The position numbers and the translations under genes were made by a program. This document shows, in pieces, positions 25,647 through 33,199 of a stretch of DNA of 64,000 nt (its first letter is position 1; every line of letters starts with the position of its first letter). Source of the DNA: Lutacidiplasma sp049802875 (GTDB lineage: Archaea; Thermoplasmatota; Thermoplasmata; Lutacidiplasmatales; UBA184); the NCBI GenBank assembly GCA_049802875.1, contig JBARNH010000028.1:9747-73746 (forward strand), written 5' to 3'. The notes under the pieces were generated by a model. That model did not search any database, had not been told where the DNA came from, and worked only from the letters and a program-made list of their open reading frames with translations.

Positions 25647-25784
25647 AGCAAGAAGAGGTACGGCGACTTCGTACTTCAACCCCCGCCCTCCGAGGGCTAT
25701 TTGGACCGGAGCGCTCGCGAGACTTCTCGGAGCACCGTCGCCGGGCCCCCGAGGGTCTCGAATGACCGGAACGGGGGAAGAAAG

Positions 25785-26474
25785 ATGACCGCGCGTCGGT
25801 CCCGGAAAGCAGGGCCGGTACTCGGCCTTGATCTTGCGGGGTCGCCGAAACGGAGGACCGGGTGCGCTGTTTTATTCGGTGCTCATCGGATCCGCTCTTC
25901 GGTCGCATTCTCTGACGAAGAGATCCGAGCGCTCGTGTCCACGACTCGACCCGCGGTGATCATCATCGATGCTCCGCTCTCCCTCCCCCGAGGTCGACGC
26001 ACGATCGAGGACCGATCGGGCCCTCACCTGCGGCAGTGCGATCGTGAATTGCTTCGCCGGGGCATCCGTTTTTTTCCTCTGACCCTCGGCCCGATGCGAA
26101 TGCTCACGGTACGGGGAATGCGTCTGGCCGCCGAGTTCGCTTCGGATGGCTTCGAAGTAGTCGAGGGGTACCCCGGCGCCTCCCAGGACCTCTTGGGGCT
26201 TCCCCGAAAGCAAGCGGGACTCGCAGCACTTCGTCGAGGGTTGCGTCGTCTGGGGTTGAGCGGGGACGTCACGCGTCGGAGCCTCACCCACGATGAATTG
26301 GACGCCGCGACGATCGCATGGGTCGGTCGACGCTACCTCGCCCGCCGCGCCCTCATGATCGGGGAACCCGGGGAGGGACTGATGGTGCTCCCGCGACCTT
26401 CCAAGAACTCCCTTCGACGTAGTGCCCCGAAGGGTCGGTCCGCCCCAAGCGCCCGGCGGGGTTCAACGGGCTGA
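25785..26474 (+). CDS. DUF429 family predicted nuclease
   Basis: DUF429 proteins have an RNase H-like fold and are predicted nucleases. The 229-residue protein begins LGLDLAGSPKRRTGCAVL (first acidic strand), continues with VIIIDAPLSLPRGRRTIEDRSG and RQCDRELLRRGIRFFPLT, and has SLTHDELDAATIAWVGRRYL near 165-185 with the last acidic residues. The catalytic Asp set looks complete. The tail after about 200 is basic and variable. ATG 25785 has a purine-rich GGGGGAAGAAAG just before it. Substrate unknown. Confidence 0.8.
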   Translation: MTARRSRKAGPVLGLDLAGSPKRRTGCAVLFGAHRIRSSVAFSDEEIRALVSTTRPAVIIIDAPLSLPRGRRTIEDRSGPHLRQCDRELLRRGIRFFPLTLGPMRMLTVRGMRLAAEFASDGFEVVEGYPGASQDLLGLPRKQAGLAALRRGLRRLGLSGDVTRRSLTHDELDAATIAWVGRRYLARRALMIGEPGEGLMVLPRPSKNSLRRSAPKGRSAPSARRGSTG

Positions 26475-26495
26475 GAGTCCGTAGATATGTATCGA

Positions 26496-26519
26496 GTTGT
26501 AACTATGCACCACTACAAC
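26496..26519. promoter_or_regulatory. Inverted-repeat operator upstream of TrmB-like gene
   Basis: GTTGTA, 12 nt, TACAAC: a perfect 6-bp inverted repeat of 24 nt total. It abuts a TTTAT box at 26522-26526 that would drive the regulator gene (GTG 26579). A site with the same length, half-sites and inner flanks occurs at 27732-27755. Likely the binding site of the TrmB-like protein (inference). Confidence 0.6.
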
Positions 26520-26578
26520 CGTTTATCGGCTCGGACACTGCCCCTCACTTCTGGGGAGACCCGAGGGGATTCGAAAAA

Positions 26579-27388
26579 GTGGAGTGGAACGACCTCCTCA
26601 CCGCGATGGGTCGGTTTGGCTTCGCGGAACGCGAGGCGAAACTATACTTGCTCCTACTGCGGCGGGGACGCGCGACCGCTCGCGACCTGACGCGGGATTC
26701 CCAGATCGACCGGGTACTCGCCTACCGGACATTGGACGCGATGCGCTCCCGCGGGCTTGTGCAGACCACTGCCGAGCGGCCCCGACGGTACGTGGCCATC
26801 CCGCCCCGGGTGCTGTTCGAGCGGAGCCTGTTCGAACGGCGGCGCGGACTGGAGGAGGACGTCGCGCTCGCGAGGGAGCTTTCGGAACGCCTTCCAAAGT
26901 TGACGGAGGAGGTGACCCGGGGCGGTCCCCGGTTCCAGCTCATCACCGGGGCGGCCGCGATCTACCCGTACCTGCGGGAGATGCTCCGGAGGGCGCAGCA
27001 CGAAGCCCTCGTGATGATCACTCCGAAGGCACTCCGAGAGTCCGCGGGATTCGGTCTGTATGAGGAGCTTCCGCGACTTCTCAAGTCCGGCGGGAAGTTC
27101 CGACTTCTGGTCGAGCCCGACCCGCGGGTCGCCTCGCTGATCCGCCGTTTCGAGGCCGCGTCCCACCGCTTTCCCAACTCCGTAGTGCGCGCGATCCAAC
27201 CTCAGCGAGCGCGGCTCACCATCATCGACCAGCGCGAGGCCCTCGTGTTCCTCGTTCCCGAGTCGGTCAGTTCGGCCACCGACCAGATCGCGGTGTGGAC
27301 CGACACGAAGGATTTCGTCGGGGCCGAACTGGCGTACTTTCGCGCGATCTGGGAACACGCACGACGATTTCCGAAGAAGGCGGGATAG
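26579..27388 (+). CDS. TrmB-like transcriptional regulator
   Basis: The 269-residue protein has an N-terminal winged helix of the TrmB type (MGRFGFAEREAKLYLLLLRRGRATARDLTRDSQIDRVLAYRTLDAMRSRGLV, residues 10-60), a coiled segment with many Arg/Glu (about 80-110) and a C-terminal phospholipase-D-like ligand domain (FQLITGAAAIYPYLREMLRRAQHEALVMITPKALRE). TrmB proteins sense sugars or other effectors and repress or activate archaeal operons. GTG start at 26579. The operator-like repeat at 26496-26519 in its own promoter suggests autoregulation. Confidence 0.85.
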   Translation: MEWNDLLTAMGRFGFAEREAKLYLLLLRRGRATARDLTRDSQIDRVLAYRTLDAMRSRGLVQTTAERPRRYVAIPPRVLFERSLFERRRGLEEDVALARELSERLPKLTEEVTRGGPRFQLITGAAAIYPYLREMLRRAQHEALVMITPKALRESAGFGLYEELPRLLKSGGKFRLLVEPDPRVASLIRRFEAASHRFPNSVVRAIQPQRARLTIIDQREALVFLVPESVSSATDQIAVWTDTKDFVGAELAYFRAIWEHARRFPKKAG

Positions 27389-27513
27389 GTCCCGCCGCGG
27401 GTCAACTGGACCCATCGCTTGGGACGGGGGTCGCAGTTCCGCACCGTGCCGGCGGGATACTTCGACGCCGAGAAAAGGGGGAAGGGCGGAAGGGGTTCGC
27501 TCGAGGCGCTTCG

Positions 27514-27672
27514 TTACGGATGCTTCGACATCGCCATGACTTCGGCCTCGCTCACCTTCTTGTGGTGAGCGTGGTCGACGTGCCACTGGGTCACGGCCAC
27601 CAGCTCGCCCTGGTCCTTCGTCACGACTTCGAATCCATCCTCACACGCCACCTTCATGCGCCCGCATCCCAT
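27514..27672 (-). CDS. DUF1059 small protein, copy 1
   Basis: A 52-residue protein with MGCGRMKVACEDGFEV at its start and HVDHAHHKKVSEAEVMAMSKHP at its end. DUF1059 proteins are small and may bind metal: this one has two N-terminal Cys and a His cluster. It differs from the copy at 27820-27978 at four residues. The frame extends to 27711, but ATG 27672 matches the start of the second copy. The 24-nt operator shared with the TrmB-like gene lies 60-83 nt upstream. Metal binding is inferred from residues only. Confidence 0.8.
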   Translation of the reverse strand: MGCGRMKVACEDGFEVVTKDQGELVAVTQWHVDHAHHKKVSEAEVMAMSKHP

Positions 27673-27731
27673 GGTTTGCTCCCGGGGCCGCTCCGCGGCC
27701 GATCGTCTCAAGGGATCGGGTCAATTGAACT

Positions 27732-27755
27732 ATTGTAGACTACACAAGTTACAAC
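27732..27755. promoter_or_regulatory. Operator-like repeat upstream of DUF1059 copy 1
   Basis: ATTGTA, 12 nt, TACAAC (plus strand). Aligned with the reverse complement of the 26496-26519 site, the conserved bases are TTGTAG, 8 nt, AGTTACAAC. On the minus strand CTACAATAG overlaps the repeat and could act as the TATA of the DUF1059 gene, so a bound protein would block or recruit there. Confidence 0.6.
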
Positions 27756-27819
27756 AACGGCCGCGGGCCGCGACTTCACAGCGCCGGGAACGGGTTGGTT
27801 TCGAGGGGAAAGTTCGAAA

Positions 27820-27978
27820 TCAGGGATGCTTGGACATCGCCATGACTTCGGCCTCAGTCACCTTCTTGTGGTGAGAGTGGTCGACGTGCCACTGCGTCAT
27901 AGCGACGAGTTCTCCCTTGTCCTTCGTCACGACTTCGAATCCGTCCTCGCATGCGACTTTCATTCGCCCGCAGCCCAT
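27820..27978 (-). CDS. DUF1059 small protein, copy 2
   Basis: Encodes 52 residues, 48 identical to copy 1 (changes Q to K, V to M, A to S, S to T). Start and stop positions are equivalent, with a 306-bp repeat period, so this is a tandem duplication. Many codon third positions differ, so the duplication is not recent. No copy of the 24-nt operator is visible upstream of this gene; an AAATAC box on the minus strand near 28022-28028 could be its promoter. Confidence 0.8.
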   Translation of the reverse strand: MGCGRMKVACEDGFEVVTKDKGELVAMTQWHVDHSHHKKVTEAEVMAMSKHP

Positions 27979-28157
27979 GGTTCGTTCCTCTGCCTTGCGG
28001 CCTCGGGGGCATCGCGTTGGGGGTATTTGGGGGTTGTCTCTCCTCTCTCGGCCTCGTCAGTTACCCACCCTCGTTTCCTGCGGGAGATAGGAGGGCGAGG
28101 TCCGACCCCGCGCTTCCACCGACACGATTAGTTAGGGGGAGCTTCTCCGCCCTACCG

Positions 28158-29039
28158 GTGGCGGCGGTCGTTCCTCCGAACGGTCCCTCCGTCCCGCTCC
28201 CTCCGGAACTGCCGGCGGCTACGTCGCGGCTGCCGACCCTCGCATTATGGGTTGTTCCGTTCCTTCTCGTGTTGTCCTACGTCGCGCTCGTCGACCTGTT
28301 CTTCCATGACCAGGCACGGTGGACCGACTCGAGGCTCGTGGGAATCACCGTCCTCCTCCTGGCAATCACGCTCGCGTTCTCGATCGCTTGGTTCGCGGCG
28401 GCCTACAGCGCCGCTCTCGTGCTGGGGGAGTTCGTCACCCTTGGCGTGTTGCTATTGATCTCGCGGATTCCCGGACTCGAGCGACACGTGGTCATCTCTC
28501 CACCCACCCGCCCCGACTCCGCACGAGAAGTTTGGGGCCGGTTCGGAATCCTCCTGCTCGTCGCGATCGGCTTCGAGCTGATCTTCATGATCGTGATCGT
28601 TCGTCGAGGAGAGCTCTCCCCAAACCTCGCGCTCGATCGCCCCTTCGTATTCTTCGTCGACGAGCTGGTCGCGGGGCTCCTCTTGGCCGTTCTGCTTGCG
28701 CCCGCGGCCGGGTTCCTCGCGAGCCGGCTCCGCACTCGAATCACCGACGCCCTCGAGTTCCCGCTCCTCTGGCTCGCCGCCCTGCTCCTCGTGGTCGGGG
28801 GGGTGAGCGTACTGACGGTGGAGGTGCTCCCCGGCGCCGTCTTCGACCCCTCGCTGTTTTTGGTCTCGATCCTCTTCTACGCTCCGGCCGCCTGGTACGT
28901 CTGTCTCGCCTTCTCCCGAAGCGAGGCGTTGGTTCAAGCGAACTTCGTCCGGCGGGCCTGGACGGCTCGTTCGAGACGATTTCACTTCGGCCGGATCCGG
29001 GTTACGGACGAGCCCGAAGGCACCACGAGCGACGTGTGA
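28158..29039 (+). CDS. Seven-TM membrane protein, unknown function
   Basis: A 293-residue protein with about seven hydrophobic helices: LALWVVPFLLVLSYVALVDLF near residue 25, then VGITVLLLAITLAFSI, LVLGEFVTLGVLLLIS, GILLLVAIGFELIFMIVIV, a pair around the loop FVFFVDELVAGLLLAVLLAP, and two near the C-terminus. The cytoplasmic tail is Arg-rich. GTG 28158 lies 30 nt after a TTAGTTA box, so it is probably the true start although the frame opens at 27951 opposite the DUF1059 gene. No family recognised. Confidence 0.65.
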   Translation: MAAVVPPNGPSVPLPPELPAATSRLPTLALWVVPFLLVLSYVALVDLFFHDQARWTDSRLVGITVLLLAITLAFSIAWFAAAYSAALVLGEFVTLGVLLLISRIPGLERHVVISPPTRPDSAREVWGRFGILLLVAIGFELIFMIVIVRRGELSPNLALDRPFVFFVDELVAGLLLAVLLAPAAGFLASRLRTRITDALEFPLLWLAALLLVVGGVSVLTVEVLPGAVFDPSLFLVSILFYAPAAWYVCLAFSRSEALVQANFVRRAWTARSRRFHFGRIRVTDEPEGTTSDV

Positions 29040-29076
29040 GAACGATCGGTCCGACGTCGTCAGCGCCTGCGCCGGG

Positions 29077-29547
29077 TCACACCTCGACCATCAGCTGGAG
29101 CGTGAACTCTCCGCTCCACGCCGCGGCAAACTCATCGTCGGGCGAAACGTAGAGCGCAGTACGATTCGCACTACTCGCCATTCCTCCCAAAAGGAACGGG
29201 TACGAGGTACCGTTCGGTTCGGTCCCGGTCCCATGAACGTAGCTTCCCGCGAGGCTGCCCCACCCGCTCAACCAGAACTGGAAGCTGACGTCGTGGAATT
29301 CGACCGTCGTGGGCGATGTGGTGTTGTTGCCCAGCGGCGGGAACGGAAGGAAGTAGAGGTCCGAGTAGTACTCACGACCGTTGAGCTTCACATTCGAGGA
29401 GATGTGGCCGCCCAACCCCGGGAAATTTCCGCTGAACAGCACTACGCCGAACGCGATGGCCACGGCGAACGCCGCCACGGTCCCGATCATTTTCCGTCGG
29501 CTGGGAGGGGGAGAGGTCCCGGAGGGAAGGGGTTCGAAGGAGGCCAT
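29077..29547 (-). CDS. Membrane-anchored extracytoplasmic protein
   Basis: The 156-residue protein has a short basic N-terminus (PPPSRRK), one TM helix (MIGTVAAFAVAIAFGVVLF, about 20-40) and an outside domain of about 110 residues with beta-strand pattern and several N-x-S/T sequons (NNTTSPT, NGTSYP), as expected for archaeal surface glycoproteins. Function unknown. It is divergent from the gene at 29616, and the AT-rich patch at 29571-29582 could provide TATA boxes for both directions. Confidence 0.6.
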   Translation of the reverse strand: MASFEPLPSGTSPPPSRRKMIGTVAAFAVAIAFGVVLFSGNFPGLGGHISSNVKLNGREYYSDLYFLPFPPLGNNTTSPTTVEFHDVSFQFWLSGWGSLAGSYVHGTGTEPNGTSYPFLLGGMASSANRTALYVSPDDEFAAAWSGEFTLQLMVEV

Positions 29548-29615
29548 CGCTCGATCAGCGCCGATCCCCGCAATAGCTTAACTCAGGAGTTGCGGTGTCC
29601 CGCTCCCAACCGCTC

Positions 29616-30287
29616 ATGGCACCACCCCCTCCCCCCGGGCTCTGCCCGATGTCGGCGCCGGACCTGACCGGTCCGATCTCGTTCTTGGATTGGCCGCTCG
29701 CGGCCGCGGGGACCCGGCGGCACCGCCGCAACACCCGGCCCTTCGGGCACGTTCGGCTCGCAATCGACCTGCGTCATGAACACCTGCAGGAGCCGACCAT
29801 TCCGGTACTGCAACAATTCGAACGACTGCTGCGGGAACGTTCCGTAGTGGAACCCGGGGACCTGATGCGTCTCAGCGCGGGGGCGCTCCACGCTTTCTCG
29901 GCCCGCGGCTTCTCGCGGGTCGATCACTGGGAGGTCGACCCGGGCGGATGGCTCGCCCTCCCGGAGCCGACCCACGCGAGCCTCGCGGAACCGGTGGGAC
30001 ACCTCCTCCGCGCGCTCCAGAGCTCCGAGTGGGAGCGGCTCGCGGGCGCCCGAGGATTCACCGTGCGCCTTTCGGGCCACCCGAAGATCCGTGCGGACCT
30101 CGAGGTTCGGCGAGTGCATCGGGAGCGGCGACACTCGATCACGATCGACCTCCGTGGTTGGATCGCCGAACAGGAGCTCACGGGACTGATCCGGGCACTC
30201 CGGGAGCGCCTACCGGTCCTTCGGTCGGCCGTCACCGAGTTCTCCTACCGCAGCCCGACCCGTGGACCCCGAGCCGGAACTTCGTGA
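29616..30287 (+). CDS. Hypothetical cytosolic protein
   Basis: The 223-residue protein has a Pro-rich start followed by a mixed alpha/beta region: PFGHVRLAIDLRHEHLQEPTIPVLQQFERLL, later SSEWERLAGARGFTVRLSGHPKIRADLEVRR and a C-terminal HSITIDLRGWIAEQELTGLIRALRERLPVLR. No membrane segment. The two long amphipathic stretches suggest a dimer or a partner-binding protein. GTG 29595 and ATG 29649 are alternative starts. Not recognised. Confidence 0.55.
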   Translation: MAPPPPPGLCPMSAPDLTGPISFLDWPLAAAGTRRHRRNTRPFGHVRLAIDLRHEHLQEPTIPVLQQFERLLRERSVVEPGDLMRLSAGALHAFSARGFSRVDHWEVDPGGWLALPEPTHASLAEPVGHLLRALQSSEWERLAGARGFTVRLSGHPKIRADLEVRRVHRERRHSITIDLRGWIAEQELTGLIRALRERLPVLRSAVTEFSYRSPTRGPRAGTS

Positions 30288-30335
30288 GCGCAGGTTAGAT
30301 AGTCGTCCCGCTGTGCGCGGTGGGGAGCCCCGGCC

Positions 30336-31064
30336 GTGTCGACTCCGTCCAAGACTCCGGCGCAAGTACTCGACCAAAAAGGGGTCCGACGCCTGGGCCT
30401 AGGCGCGGGACTCGGTTTCGCCGGGGCGATCGCGGCGATCGTGTTGCCGCTCGCGTTCCTGTTTGTGGTGACCGCCTTTCCCGGCGGTTTCTTCACGTTT
30501 AGTTCGATGCTGATCGAGGTCACCAGCATTCTCATTCTGACGGGGGCGATTCTTCTCCTCCTGTCATTGTTCGTCTACCGCCGGGGCTTCGCGGCGCTGC
30601 GAAAGGTCGACCCACGCTTCTACGCCGCGTCCATCCTCTGCATCCTGGGTTCGATTGGGTTCCTCCTGATCCTCATCGCCGCCGCCGTGACCCTGGGAAA
30701 CGTCTCGAGTCTCCTCTCCTGCGCTCACGGACACCCGAGCCACGCCCTCTCCTGTCTCGAGTCGGGGCAGCCCCTCGGTGCGGTCACGGGGCTCGTCGGC
30801 TTCCTCTTGGGTTGGATCGGCGGTGTGGGTATCGTCATCGGCCTGCTGCTGGCGGGGAGCCGATTCCGAGCCCGGGCACTGTCGGGGAGTGGGGTAGTTT
30901 ACGGACTGCTCCTCGTCATCCTCATTGTCCCGCTCGTGTCGTTGTTCGTTTCCATCCCCGACACGTCGTACCTTCTGATCCTCGCCCCGCTGCTCGCCCT
31001 CGTTGGCCCGGGGCTCGCGCTGGCCGGTAGCGTTCGGACGACTCGCGGACTGACAGAAACGTAG
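30336..31064 (+). CDS. DUF973-like polytopic membrane protein
   Basis: A 242-residue protein with five or six TM helices (GAGLGFAGAIAAIVLPLAFLFV, MLIEVTSILILTGAILLLLSLFV, AASILCILGSIGFLLILIAAAV, VTGLVGFLLGWIGGVGIVIGLLL, GLLLVILIVPLVSLFV and a last helix). The alternation of Gly-rich helices and a central YAASILCILGSIG is like archaeal DUF973 proteins. One loop contains two Cys (LLSCAHGHPSHALSC) that could pair or bind metal. Start GTG 30336, about 40 nt after a TTAGATAG box. Confidence 0.65.
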   Translation: MSTPSKTPAQVLDQKGVRRLGLGAGLGFAGAIAAIVLPLAFLFVVTAFPGGFFTFSSMLIEVTSILILTGAILLLLSLFVYRRGFAALRKVDPRFYAASILCILGSIGFLLILIAAAVTLGNVSSLLSCAHGHPSHALSCLESGQPLGAVTGLVGFLLGWIGGVGIVIGLLLAGSRFRARALSGSGVVYGLLLVILIVPLVSLFVSIPDTSYLLILAPLLALVGPGLALAGSVRTTRGLTET

Positions 31065-31101
31065 GTCCCTTCCGCTCGCCGCAGCGGAGCGTGGGGCCGG
31101 G

Positions 31102-31563
31102 TCACTTTCGAACGACGATCTGGACGTCCGTATGCGCCCAGAACCTCGCGACCCGCCACGGGTCGCCGTCATAGACCTCTCGATACGTTCCTACGGACCG
31201 GATCGTCTTGTCCCGCTTCCGCCACTTGAGCCAGTCCGTCACCCCGTGGTAGACGACCGCGGGGGAGACTACGTCCGGGTCGAACACGACGCTCGCCACC
31301 GTGGCTGCGGGCACCGTACGCACCCGGATCGCCCCGTCGGAGCGGGCGGCCCCGCGGACCTCGATGGCGACTTCCCACGTGCGGGAACCCGGTTCGCGGA
31401 AGATCCATTTACCGGTTCGCAGCCCCGACTTTTTCGCCCACTTGGCGATGCGGTCGAACTGGGCGCGAATCCGTCGCTCGTTCCAGGGTCCCTTCCAGGA
31501 GAGCGACGCGACACGGTAACTCGGCGTACGTTTAAGCTTGAAGTCGACGACCACGGCCCGCAC
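31102..31563 (-). CDS. GyrI-like small-molecule-binding domain protein
   Basis: The 153-residue sequence matches the SHS2/GyrI-like fold seen in effector domains of AraC and BmrR regulators: VVDFKLKRTPSYRVASLSWKGPW at the start and SVVFDPDVVSPAVVYHGVTDWL in the second repeat. It has no DNA-binding domain, so it is a stand-alone binding protein, possibly a hydrophobic-cation or drug binder. The ending ARFWAHTDVQIVVRK is also typical. GTG start. Confidence 0.75.
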   Translation of the reverse strand: MRAVVVDFKLKRTPSYRVASLSWKGPWNERRIRAQFDRIAKWAKKSGLRTGKWIFREPGSRTWEVAIEVRGAARSDGAIRVRTVPAATVASVVFDPDVVSPAVVYHGVTDWLKWRKRDKTIRSVGTYREVYDGDPWRVARFWAHTDVQIVVRK

Positions 31564-31659
31564 CCTCCGAGCGGGAAGCTGTCCTAGCTCTTAGAAGCCT
31601 CGACGACAGCCCGCAGGGGCCGGGCCGGTGGGGCGGACCCACGGCCCAGCAGAATGGGT

Positions 31660-32622
31660 TCACTCCTCGACGGCGATCGCCTCGGGACTCTCCTGGAGGG
31701 GGACGTTGGTGGCGTAGGACGAGCCCTTGCGGCGGTAGCCAATCTCAACGTCCGCGCCGACCGGGAAGTTGGCCAGCGCGCCGACCAGGTCGCGCACGTT
31801 GCGGACTTCGGAAGGACCGACGCGGGTGATCACGTCACCGGCTTTCAGTCCCGCCTTATGCGCCGGCGACCGGGGCACCACTTCTCCGACCAGGAGACCG
31901 GATCCTACTTCGAGACCGTACCGGAGCGCAACTTCCGGACGGAGCTCCCCGACCGTGACCCCCATCCAGGGCCGTACGACGCGGCCCTTGGATCGCAGTT
32001 CCTCCGCGATCCGCGCGACGGCGTGGATCGGGATAGCGAACCCGACGCCCTGGGCGAACGGAACCATCGCCGTGTTGATCCCCACGACCGAGCCGGAGAG
32101 GTCCGCGAGCGGACCGCCGCTGTTGCCCGGGTTGATGGCCGCATCGGTTTGGATCAGTCCCTCAAAGACGAAGTCGGAGCCCGGGAGCGGGCGACCGAGG
32201 GCGCTCACGACGCCCGTGGAAACGGTCGGGCCGCCCGGAAGGCCGAGGGCGTTCCCGATCGCGAGAACGATCTGACCCACGCGAAGTTCCTCGGACCGCC
32301 CGAGCCGGACTGAAGGGAGCCCCGTCGCGTCGACCTTCACGAGGGCGAGGTCCGTGACCGGGTCGCCGCCGACGACTTCTCCGGCGAGTTCGCGGCCGTC
32401 TGAGAGCTGCACTCGGAGTTGGGCCGCCCCGTCCACCACGTGCTGATTGGTCACGAGGTAGCCCGCGGGGTCAATGACGACGGCCGTTGCCTGCGACTGC
32501 GAACCGAATGGGTTACCTCGGTGTCTCCGCCATTGTAGGCGAAGGCTTTCGACGGACGCGACGCCGGGCCCGACCGCGTCGATCGTCGTCGTGATCCGAG
32601 ACTCCAATTCCGTGAGCGGCAT
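31660..32622 (-). CDS. HtrA/DegP-like serine protease with PDZ domain
   Basis: The 320-residue protein has an S1C protease domain with catalytic His61 in LVTNQHVVDG, Asp91 in DPVTDLALVKV, Ser168 in NPGNSGGPL, and a C-terminal PDZ domain (about 225-310, GSGLLVGEVVPRSPAHKAGLKAGDVITRVG). It lacks a signal peptide or TM helix, so it should act in the cytosol in protein quality control. ATG 32622 is preceded by TAGGAGG, which overlaps the stop codon of the tiny upstream ORF. It is the last gene of a three-gene minus-strand operon. Confidence 0.9.
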   Translation of the reverse strand: MPLTELESRITTTIDAVGPGVASVESLRLQWRRHRGNPFGSQSQATAVVIDPAGYLVTNQHVVDGAAQLRVQLSDGRELAGEVVGGDPVTDLALVKVDATGLPSVRLGRSEELRVGQIVLAIGNALGLPGGPTVSTGVVSALGRPLPGSDFVFEGLIQTDAAINPGNSGGPLADLSGSVVGINTAMVPFAQGVGFAIPIHAVARIAEELRSKGRVVRPWMGVTVGELRPEVALRYGLEVGSGLLVGEVVPRSPAHKAGLKAGDVITRVGPSEVRNVRDLVGALANFPVGADVEIGYRRKGSSYATNVPLQESPEAIAVEE

Positions 32623-32631
32623 CAGGGCCTC

Positions 32632-32727
32632 CTACGGTTCCGACGTCACGGCGCGCTGCGGCCACGGAAGGATCGGCTGAGGACCGATCGGCGGCGGAGC
32701 GGGGATTGGTGCAAGGGGAATCGGCAT
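32632..32727 (-). CDS. 31-aa proline-rich small ORF in htrA operon
   Basis: ATG 32727 to TAG 32632 encodes a 31-residue peptide with 12 prolines (PIPLAPIPAPPPIGP...). A GGGAG motif 6 nt before the ATG follows immediately after the stop of the 86-residue gene, and the TAG is embedded in the Shine-Dalgarno of htrA. Such spacing is what a translated small gene inside an operon would show. It may be a peptide ligand of the PDZ protease, or a translational leader; both are inference. Confidence 0.45.
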   Translation of the reverse strand: MPIPLAPIPAPPPIGPQPILPWPQRAVTSEP

Positions 32728-32738
32728 CTGCCGCTCCC

Positions 32739-32999
32739 TTACTCCTCGAGGAGCTGCGCGAGCTTCGCGTAGAGCTGCTCGAGCTCCTTGTCCTTCTTTC
32801 GGCCGCCTTCCCAGCGAGCGTTGACGATCTCGACGAGCAGGTCCGCGACCTTGTCAAGCCACGGGCCCTCTTGCGCGTCGAACCGCTTCTTCACTTTCTC
32901 GCGCAGTAGTTCGTTGTACGCGCGGTAGGCGCTCCATACCCAGGGGCCGTAGTGCTCGCGGCCCCCCGTCTCTTCGCTCTCTCCTCGGTGGTCGGTCAT
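32739..32999 (-). CDS. Small acidic helical protein, first gene of htrA operon
   Basis: The 86-residue product has an acidic start followed by two long helices (WSAYRAYNELLREKVKKRFD and DKELEQLYAKLAQLLEE) with heptad-like Leu spacing, so it is probably a coiled-coil or helical-hairpin protein. No family recognised. It lies upstream of a tiny ORF and htrA with SD-sized gaps, suggesting a co-translated chaperone-like or regulatory partner of the protease. A perfect palindrome lies 12-30 nt before its ATG. Confidence 0.6.
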   Translation of the reverse strand: MTDHRGESEETGGREHYGPWVWSAYRAYNELLREKVKKRFDAQEGPWLDKVADLLVEIVNARWEGGRKKDKELEQLYAKLAQLLEE

Positions 33000-33010
33000 G
33001 TTCTTTACTC

Positions 33011-33029
33011 CGGAACGGTCACCGTTCCG
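33011..33029. promoter_or_regulatory. Perfect 19-nt palindrome at htrA operon promoter
   Basis: CGGAACGGT, one C, ACCGTTCCG: 9-bp arms with a single central base. On the minus strand it lies between a CAATATCCT box (33051-33059) and the first start codon (32999), about where transcription should begin, as expected for a repressor operator or a leader hairpin. The winged-HTH gene at 33200 is divergent from this promoter. Confidence 0.55.
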
Positions 33030-33170
33030 AGTGCACCTACGGCTCAGTCGAGGATATTGACCGGGTCGCGGGCGGGTCGGTCACACTCGGTCGGACGAAG
33101 TCGGTGGAGGTCGCGACCGACCTCCGAGGGCGGCCCCTACGTACCTGGTGGCGGAAGCGTTACCGACGGG

Positions 33171-33176
33171 TTAAAT
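33171..33176 (+). promoter_or_regulatory. TATA box of winged-HTH regulator gene
   Basis: TTAAAT starts 29 nt before ATG 33200 in GC-rich surroundings. The distance implies a leaderless transcript and fixes ATG 33200 as the start over the upstream frame that opens at 33104. Confidence 0.6.
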
Positions 33177-33199
33177 CCCGTCCGACCGGTTTCCCGACG

